The position numbers and the translations under genes are program-made. A stretch of DNA of 64,000 bases from Balanoglossus misakiensis (taxonomy: Eukaryota > Hemichordata): contig CM082577.2 in the NCBI GenBank assembly GCA_040954595.2, positions 16,988,001 through 17,052,000 on the forward strand, given 5' to 3'. The notes beneath the pieces were generated by a model. It was given only the letters and a program-made list of their open reading frames with translations, did no database searches and had not been told where the DNA came from. Shown in pieces: positions 57,004 through 64,000 of the stretch (position 1 is the first letter of the stretch; each line of letters starts with the position of its first letter).

Positions 57004-57650
57004 CTTTGCTTTTGAGCGTTGTTGAATTGGTCGTTTTTGGCGACATCAAAGATGACCATATCGTTGTAGCCGGTTGGTTGCTGAAATCTGGCATTGAAAT
57101 ATCGAACAGAAGATCTGACGGAGAGTTTCACAGGGGTGACATCGTGGATGTATCCCGTGATTTCACTTGTGGAGTCGGTCATGGCGCAGAGAGTAGAAAT
57201 GGTGCTAGAGCAAATTGCGAGCGATGAGGGAAAAAGTTGCAGATGATGCCTGAGTTGGGAAGAATGTAGGGCCATAAAAGTCGTTCTAGTTGTTGGCAGT
57301 TGGACATGCCGAGATATTGTATATGGAGACGATGATGCGTTAGGTGAAGGTGTTGATGGAAGGATGTATAGGGAAAGGTAGTACACATGAGTTAGCACTT
57401 ATTGATGGGGAAGTCTGTCAATTTTTGCGGAATTTTAGTGCTAGTGATGGTGTTAATGGGAAGTGAACGGTATGGGGTGAGTGTTTGTGCTTATGTTTCA
57501 GAAAATGTTCTTGGATATTTTATTACGATACTCTCTTTTGGAGGATGTAGTGACCCTGAAAAGGGCCGTTTGGAGGTGTCTACCACGTCCATTGGTCCTT
57601 GGCTTGGAATTGAAGGCCTTGAAGTCCGGATTATACTGAATCTGCTGCTT

Positions 57651-59141
57651 CTATTTGCTGTTGAGGGACACAATTGGTGGTTGCAGGTTTGTTAGAGCTG
57701 CCACTACTCCCACAGTATGATCAAATAAATCAAACATATCTAATGGGAGTTCAGCTCTCATGATGTGAAAGTCCTTCATACGCCCAATGACCCTCTCCAC
57801 ATGTATCCTTGCATTTGCCACTTGTTTAGTCTGCTTGTCTTCATAGGTTGTAAGCTGTTTCTTGCCTTTTAGGTTTGGTGAAATTACAAGTCTCACATGT
57901 TTGTATAAGAGAAGTTCCTGGATTTTAAATCCCCTGTCTGCAAGGACTGTGTCACCGGGATCAAAAGGTCAGCCAGTCCAGACTGTTTTACCAGCTCTTT
58001 GTGACTCATGGAACCCCCTGCTGCTTTGGAGAAAAATGACACACTACCTGCTGGAGTACATGCCACCAGTATTTTGGCAGTTGGCCGGCCTTTGTATGAT
58101 GAATAGATCTGGTTTTTTGCCTTTGCCAACGATGGTCGTTGGATTGGAACCTCAGTACAGTCTATGATTGCTCTTACATTCCTGTACTTTTTGAAACACT
58201 CTGGGTAGTAAAGGTGTAGGTCTTCTTGCCCAGGCCATTTAATCAACGGTTTCAGCTCAAGATCCAGCAGTGGTAGCCAAGTTGACAGTACCTGCGATAC
58301 AGATAATAGGCCAAATAACTCTCTGTTAAATTGAGTCTCAATTTCATGAGTGTCATCAACAATTCATTTTGGAAAGACAGAAGACGTTTAGGTCCTGGAT
58401 TCATACTTTTGTTCAGTTGGTAACCCTTTAAACTGTCAGATTGTGAACCCTTATAATATAATAATACATGCAAAAATAACAAAATTTTGTAAACCAGTAT
58501 GAAGTTGAATTAATGAATCTGAATCTTTTATTTGATCAATATCATATCTTATTTTTGAGACACTATTAGATGTTTTCAAATTATCTTCAGATTTGTAATT
58601 TTTTCTATTTTTTATGCAAATCTTCATTCTCTTGTTTTAATTTCATTATTTCCCTCCCACATACATTACATTTTGTACATGTACATACGTCATTGTTAAC
58701 GCAGGTAAAATCTTTTATTTCCTCAGTGACACAGTAATTGTGGTCTCTGGCTGGAAGGTTGTCTTTTCTTGGTGTTTTTTCTGCTGGTTCTGATCCACCA
58801 TCCTTATTTTTCCTTTTAACTGTGCCTCGTCGTGTTGTCATGTAACTGGATGGGTTTGTATTCAGAGACCATTGCTGGAGAACTGGTTGGATATTGATAT
58901 TCTCAACATGACTACACTTTCCTTCATAGCCTCTCATATAGGGTGTTGGATGGGGTTGTTCACCCATAGGTTTGCCAAGGACAAAGTGATTGCTGCATAT
59001 ACGAGTGATATCCGTGATATGCAGCAAATCTTTTCTATGGATCAGTCGGAGCCACAAGGAGCGATAGTTTGCAGGGCAGGAATGCCACTTGAGCTCAGTG
59101 ACATGATCCTTCTTTACAATTCTGTAACTAAAAAAATACAT
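57651..59141 (-). pseudogene. ISL2EU-type transposase with THAP domain, frameshifted
   Basis: Minus strand, N to C: partial THAP zinc finger (HVTELKWHSCPANYRSLWLR, TDITRICSNHF; the first Cys pair is absent), basic linker, Cys-rich coil (CTCTKCNVCGREIMKLKQEN); helix-turn-helix region (FQNELLMTLMKLRLNLTESY, 58350); shift near 58300; catalytic core LIKWPGQEDLHLYYPECF, VRAIIDCTEVPIQRP (Asp 1), YSSYKGRPTAKILVACTPAG; a one-base loss near 57958 after SGLADLLIP; then LADRGFKIQELLLYKHVRLV (Asp 2); ARIHVERVIGRMKDF (Glu). THAP plus HTH plus DDE_Tnp_4 is the ISL2EU arrangement. Start lost and at least two shifts make it inactive. Confidence 0.85.
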
Positions 59142-59868
59142 TGATTATCAGTTCACTATCACTAAAAAAGTATGAATAATGCATCTGTAACCAATTTGAA
59201 GGAACCCCTAACACTACTGCAAGTATCTTTAAATAAATACAAAAAGAAGGCAGAAATGAAGGCCTTCTTATGTTTCAAGACAACTCTTTAATAAATATTA
59301 CATTTTTTGTGTTTAACCAGTGTCAACAGTGCAAAAATCCTAATGTAATAACAACAGCACTAAGTACGGTTAGGGTTGATGGCGCATTCCAAATTAGAGT
59401 TTCGTCTGCTGTCTGCTATCAACTGTTTTTCACTGCAAAGTAAAAAAACAACAACAATATTTCCAAAATGAACAACAGAGAGATAATTCAAATGGTATTT
59501 TGTGCAAAAAATACTTATAAATTTGAGAAAAATGGGGGGAAAAACTCGCCGCGCTGCTGAGTTCTTACATGTATGTTGAGTGTGTAACGTACGTGTTGTA
59601 GTAGTTCTGTTTACTTTTGACGTTTTGTTCTGGTGATACAAAAAGTATTAAAAACACTTACTTGCTTGGGTATCTTCTATCATTACTGGAATTAAAAACC
59701 AACTATCAAGGAATTATTTAACTGAAACTGTTATTTAGAAACAATAATTACCCCGCGCTTCGCGGCCGGCAATCGTTCGCACAATAACAAACGGGACTCT
59801 GCACTGTTGTATGTGTTGCACAGCAACACGACAGTGCAGTGCCCCGAATGCCCCACGCGCTTTAAAGA

Positions 59869-59907
59869 TGGCGGTATCCGCGTCACGGACTATGCTTGAA
59901 CACGCCG
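59869..59907 (+). CDS. Possible short first exon
   Basis: AAGATGGCGGTATCCGCG has a good start context and reads MAVSASRTMLEHAA up to a consensus donor GCAA|GTAAGT. It could belong to the P2X7-C-like gene starting at 60394, but the phases do not join cleanly. Confidence 0.3.
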
Positions 59908-60393
59908 CAAGTAAGTACATGTTTGCAATTGTACACCGCATGCTTTACCGATTTTTACATGCGATGTCTTGTTACCGTAATTTTGTCTTGCGTTGCAAAC
60001 GTGACTTTTTCGCTCTTACATTCCAATTTTTTTCCGGAAAAATCAGTCAGAAGAGTATAGTCCTCATTATCAGACCACGTCTAATGATTGTTTGAGCTGC
60101 ATGGACGTGGACTATCGTCCCATACTGCGGCTTGTGATCAGACTGATGCCGACCGTGGTATAATGCGATCGATCATTCAACATGTAAAGTGTTTGCGAAA
60201 ATGTTAACAAAATAATTAACTTTGACACCTTTCCAGAACATCAGCCAATGTTTTACAAATTCGTTTAGGGAACCCTGGCTTCATATACACCACTGACGTT
60301 TTTACCTATACAAAAAATATCACTGAATAGTACGTAACCAATATGATAATTTTATTGATGGTGTCATTATCATAAAGTTATTATTTTCATAGG

Positions 60394-61167
60394 ATTCAAC
60401 ATCTGAAGAGGAAACTGCACATGATGTGCAGCCAACATCACAAAAAAGATATCGAGTTACACTGGAATTACCACAACCTGCGAAAGAACTAATGGAAGAA
60501 AACAAAAGACAGATGAAGGTAAACAAAACAAATTGTTCTTATGGAACTTTCTTTGGATATTAATAAATACACAAAAGTGCATGGAAGAATTTTGACTAGT
60601 ATATATTATTCATTTGCATCATTAAATATCATTTTCATTTCTCTTGATAGGAATTTGTGCAGGAAAAAACTGGGAAGAACTTGAAGCTTTGGCTATGGAT
60701 TTATTGTCAGTGACGGCAGCCTGGTACATGTGCCGACCTGCAGCAGCAGCAACAACACCAACAGCCTCAGCCAGTACCAAACCCTAATCCTGAAGTAAAT
60801 CCACGATGGTGCAAGTGTGGGCAGTGCCAGGATATGCCCACACAAAAGGAGAACAAATGTTGTGCAACTCGACAAAATCAAGGTTGTACAACTATGAAAT
60901 ATTTATTCAATCATCTTGTCCTCGATGCCAACGTGTTGGATATTGCCATGCGTTGGTCAGCTGATACATATGCCGAGGAACCCCTATGAGACAATGCCAG
61001 CTTCCGGCATTATGCATACAAACAGTACATTTACTGGCAGCATGGACGATTGGGGACAGGAAATCGACGCGTTGTTCCCTCATGTTGTGTTTTAGCTATT
61101 CGGCAGCGTTTTCCTAGCCAAAATAATGTTTATGTTGGGTATCGAGACGGGGAAATGCAGGACTAGG
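60394..61167 (+). pseudogene. P2X7-C-like cysteine-rich (ballast) domain protein, broken
   Basis: Exon 60394-60519 (after TTTTCATAG, before GTAAAC) reads DSTSEEETAHDVQPTSQKRY ... MEENKRQMK. From 60652 the sequence changes frame, passes a Gln-rich run, then reads PRWCKCGQCQDMPTQKENKC, CATRQNQGC, HLVLDANVLDIAMRWSADTY, an in-frame TGA (60987-60989), then NASFRHYAYKQYIYWQHGRL, NRRVVPSCCVLAIRQRFPSQ and VYVGYRDGE. The W-C-x-C-x2-C, CC, RH-AY-QY and RRVVPSC motifs are those of the zinc-binding C-terminal domain of P2X7 receptors, which also occurs as a stand-alone multi-copy domain in invertebrates. No channel part is present. The nonsense codon and shift indicate a dead copy. Confidence 0.8.
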
Positions 61168-61199
61168 ACAATTTTCATTTACTCCAACATTTTTTACAT

Positions 61200-62415
61200 T
61201 TGATTATACTGCTGATGTCATATGCTTTACACATATTCTTTTGGATTTTCTAATATTTATTTTCAGTGCAGTTTCTTGTTCTTTATGATTTTAGTCTTTG
61301 AATTTTTGAAAGCTGCACTTCACAATTATTGTTACTTTGGATGCATACCATTTTCTCTAAAACTTCACATTTTGATAAGGAACTTCTAAGGTGATAACCA
61401 ACGAAAGTGTTAAAGGGTTATCACTTACATCAGCAATATTTATTTTAACCATTTTTCAACTTACTTGTCAATGGTCATTTTCATCCAGAGACAAAGCCAG
61501 GACATGTGGCCAATGGCAATTTCCCGTGACAAGAAGATCTGCCTTTGAAGCTCACCAATATATTCATACTTCTTTGGTTCTAGCACAGGGGTCGGATAGA
61601 ATTTCTTTGACTGCTTGGAGTATATTACTTGCAGATACTGGTAACTTTAAAGCAATTAAGAAACATGACAGATTTATATAGCATATGCAAAGGCCTATTA
61701 AAAACCAAAATTTTGCAAACTGAAGTAAAGTTTAAGTGATCTTTTGTATACAAAGATCAACCTACAGTTCTGAGATGAAAATTAAGCTAAAATAGGAAAT
61801 GACCATTCTTTGCCACATCAAAAATATTACTGACTGGATTGTCTTTCTAGAGTAAACTCTTTAACAACATTACGGTCTGACATTATAATTGTTGACAACA
61901 GTTTTGAATGAACAATTTATTAAAATACCCAGCACCTAGCCAAAACAACGTCCGCATTGACAACCCATGTGCTATAATCCGCGATTTGATATTTGTATTT
62001 TGTTCAAAGTCACTGACAATATATATGGATCTTTGCCAAAAACAGAGAGAAAACATGCCCTACAATGTGCATAAAGTAAATAGTTCGGAAATAGCAAGCA
62101 TTGCTGCTACCCAAATTTTCTTACAATTGTATATATGTTACTATATTTAAATGTACAAGAATGTACGTGGGGGCTAACAGTATGCATGATCACTTTTTGT
62201 TGCCCACTGCCCTAGTACAAGTACATCTCATACGACGAGTTTCTGCCTATGGCTTCGGAGGTGGCGAGGCAATAATGCTGGGTACCCGCCATAATCATAC
62301 GTTGGTATATATAGACAGGTTTCTAGATTAGACAGGTTTCGGTTTAGACAGGTTTTACTGTATCAGCTTCCTCACAATACCAGAACAGTATAGATTAATA
62401 AAGGGAATATTCCTG
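61200..62415. other. No gene supported
   Basis: AT-rich. A plus-strand frame at 61391-61681 is unrecognised. GACAGGTTTC-type direct repeats occur at 62310-62355 (three copies). Nothing else seen. Confidence 0.5.
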
Positions 62416-62417
62416 TA

Positions 62418-62620
62418 ACATACATACATACATACATACATACATACATACATACATACATACATACATACATACATACATACATACATACAGACATACA
62501 GACAGACAGACAGACAGACAGGCATACATACATACATACATACATACATACATACATACATACATACATACATACATACATACATACATACATACATACA
62601 TACATACATACATACATACA

Positions 62621-62650
<30 letters not shown>
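62418..62650. repeat. (CATA)n microsatellite with (CAGA)n centre
   Basis: About 230 bp of CATA repeats with a CAGACAGACAGACAGG core at 62490-62522. Frames over it are artefacts. Confidence 0.95.
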
Positions 62651-62651
<1 letters not shown>

Positions 62652-63002
62652 GTAACCATGATATATGTTTGGGGGAATATATTCTATGTGTGACTATACA
62701 GTTGCCGCATATACTGTACATGTATATCTCCTATCTTTGAGTACCTGTTAGCGAGTGTGTATAGCGCCACCTGTGTTGACATTGAGTTACGTATGCAGTA
62801 TATACAGTCAACATCCCCTGGAAGGTGGCAGTGAAGATCAACAGGAGTTGCAGCCGAAGTTTTGCTGATATAGTGACACAAACTGCATATAATTGGACAA
62901 ATAGTACTAGTATTAACAACTTTAAAGGACCTTGATAAATAGTGACACTGAAGTACACATAGTGAATTTTTTCTACATACCACGTATCGAGAACAGAAAA
63001 CA

Positions 63003-63410
63003 TGGATACTCCTCCACATACACCACCTGACTTTAGAGCCCAATTAGACTGCGTATATACAGGGTATTGACACTGATGCTACCTGTAAAGAATTGACTGA
63101 TTTCCTGTCACGTGTTGGCACGGTGACTGACATTGTTTGGCCAGTTGATCCAGAGTCCGTGGGACGCAGTGACCATGCGTTCTGTCGGTTTATGTATCGG
63201 CCAGTTGCACAAGATGCCATTAGAATACTCAACGGACAGCGCTTCCGCGGCAAACAAGTGACGGTTGGGTAGGTGCCTGTGGCCCTGCGTGATAAGCTGA
63301 ACTATGAAATGACACCAGTCCACACTGTACGCCCTGACATGGTTCGTGGAAGCCCCGCCCAAACCGTGAGACCTGTGTTCACCCCAATAAGGGAGCCGTC
63401 ATTATTTACG
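63003..63410 (+). pseudogene. RRM-domain ORF, possibly non-LTR ORF1, frameshifted
   Basis: MDTPPHTPPDFRAQLDCVYT (63003) loses one base in a G run at 63060, then reads GIDTDATCKELTDFLSRVGT, VTDIVWPVDPES, HAFCRFMYRPVAQDAIRILN, GQRFRGKQVTVG and an in-frame TAG at about 63270, then VPVALRDKLNYEMTPV. The beta-alpha-beta layout with VYxGGI as RNP2-like and HAFCRF as RNP1-like strands marks an RNA-recognition motif. It may be the ORF1 of a non-LTR element or a retrocopy of a cellular RRM gene. The upstream leader (62900-63002) shows nothing decisive. Confidence 0.6.
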
Positions 63411-63574
63411 GCCTGGGGGGGTCGGAGGAATTACACTAGAAACTCCAAAATTTTGAGAAACCCCCCCTGCCAAGCATGCAGATTTTGAGAAACCCCCCCC
63501 CCCCCTTCCAACACAGAAATTTCGACTGGCCCCCCCCCCTAAAACCGGAACAACTACATATCAATACATGTATC

Positions 63575-63735
63575 TGTATTGAACACCTATTGCCCGGCCA
63601 TGAGGGCCATATGCTATTTCCCTCGGCCTGCGGCCTCGGGAAATAGCATATGATTCTGGTAACTCACAGCCCCTCGGGTGTAATAAAGGGCCGCTATGGC
63701 CCTCATGGCCAGGCAATAGGTGTTCACTATTACAG
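63575..63735. mobile_element. Palindromic MITE with 30-bp inverted ends
   Basis: AACACCTATTGCCCGGCCAT at 63580 is mirrored by ATGGCCAGGCAATAGGTGTT ending near 63725, with an inner palindrome TATGCTATTTCCC ... GGGAAATAGCATA. No coding capacity. Poly(C) tracts at 63490-63540 lie just outside. Confidence 0.8.
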
Positions 63736-64000
63736 TAGTGTAGTAAAAGACCTTTCAACTCCAGGTTCACCCTGCTACATTGTAGGTGATCATCAGTTGC
63801 ATCATGATGGATTGAAAAGGGTGAAACAACAAAACAATCTCAAAGTCACAACTAAATAATGATTACCGTAAAAGCTCACCCATAACCAGTAACCATCAAG
63901 TAGCATTGTGTAATTTGGACAGGCATCGTTAAAAGTCAAAATGATTATCAAACTTTGTTGATATAATAAGGAGATATGTTTTTTATGCATGATCAGGCAA

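Larger units (their letters stand above)
52840..57182 (-). pseudogene. RPA-like OB-fold (ssDNA-binding) protein gene, multi-exon, damaged
   Basis: Exon 1 (57182-57004): MTDSTSEITGYIHDVTPVKL, YFNARFQQPTGYNDMVIFDV, donor GGTAAGTTG. Exon 2 (55234-55030, acceptor TTCCTTGCAG): an in-frame TAG near its start, then RRDQTKNDIQLNTRSYIAIA, TLKEIMDNTPPFQR, donor GTAAGT. Exon 3 (from 53628): VNTTAKAIQLADHSTHQTMP, an extra A in a poly(A) run, then the OB-fold strand pattern ADHTATMKLALWYQDIQQVH, VGNTYHFNNLSVRFF. A shift in another homopolymer is followed by IAPTVNIEKITNDADPAT and a zinc-ribbon-like KCPSCQ, then LTDITEELLLDMQPTTFKVV and a Pro/Thr-rich tail. Phases match between exons. OB folds bind single-stranded DNA. 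The family is multi-copy and perhaps element-borne; homopolymer shifts could also be assembly errors. Confidence 0.6.

Noticed and set aside
62355-62721. Cys/Tyr/Val/Met-repeat ORFs at 5.6, 14.3-14.9 and 62.4 kb
   Set aside because: They translate (CATA)n microsatellites; no start context or conserved ends.
62684-63362. Minus-strand ORFs over 62.7-63.4 kb
   Set aside because: The plus strand carries the RRM sequence; the minus frames have no motif.

Overview
This is animal (eukaryotic) genomic DNA. It has GT-AG introns, long AT-rich non-coding stretches, (CATA)n, (AC)n and (GA)n microsatellites, and a dense pile of nested transposable elements of kinds typical of metazoans: MULE, PIF/Harbinger plus MADF, piggyBac, hAT, Crypton, ISL2EU/THAP, L1/Tx1-type LINEs and a solo LTR. 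I cannot fix the species. The element mix fits a marine invertebrate (amphioxus, hemichordate, echinoderm, mollusc or cnidarian). No conventional housekeeping gene is recognisable; almost all coding sequence is element-derived, and most of it is broken.

Layout: 0.3-1.65 kb, decayed coiled-coil ORF (+). 2.5-5.3 kb, palindromic repeat and a decayed multi-exon gene (-) with two PHD fingers in hidden frames, invaded by a LINE 3' end. 6.2-6.8 kb, second copy of part of the 21-26 kb family. 7.4-7.9 kb, probable solo LTR. 8.4-12.0 kb, a decayed Harbinger transposase split by two nested insertions (a palindromic MITE and a 795-bp TTAA-flanked element). 12.3-14.7 kb, small palindrome, Crypton recombinase fragment (-) and piggyBac transposase with one nonsense codon (+). 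16.9-18.0 kb, about 146-bp tandem repeats. 18.2-21.0 kb, decayed L1/Tx1 LINE (-). 21.5-26.2 kb, long multi-exon element-like gene of unknown family (-). 29.4-31.9 kb, hAT and piggyBac remnants fused tail to head, with a 75-bp MITE. 32.5-33.8 kb, SAP-domain ORF fused to a LINE tail. 33.9-50.8 kb, the large element described next. 51.2-51.7 kb, MADF gene (-). 52.8-57.2 kb, RPA-like OB-fold gene (-). 57.7-59.1 kb, ISL2EU/THAP transposase (-). 60.4-61.2 kb, P2X7-C-like cysteine-rich domain (+). 63.0-63.7 kb, RRM ORF (+) and a palindromic MITE.

The highlight is a seemingly intact 16,885-bp DNA transposon at 33891-50775, flanked by a perfect 8-bp duplication (TTGTCCCA). Each end is a terminal inverted repeat (TIR) of about 1.7-1.8 kb, mostly an 83-bp tandem array in which every unit carries two 13-bp near-palindromes TGCCCT(G/C)AGGGCA. 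It encodes two convergent genes. On the + strand, an 18-exon gene (557 codons, every junction frame-consistent) encodes a Ulp1/SENP-type cysteine protease with H, D, Q and C present, followed by a PHD-like zinc knuckle. On the - strand, a 6-exon gene (764 codons) encodes a MULE-type transposase with three acidic residues, CxxH and a SWIM zinc finger. The same 117-nt exon with a GTAAGT donor lies in both TIRs, so the two genes may share a duplicated promoter and leader. In the protease gene this leader joins in frame; in the transposase gene the obvious acceptor puts it out of frame.
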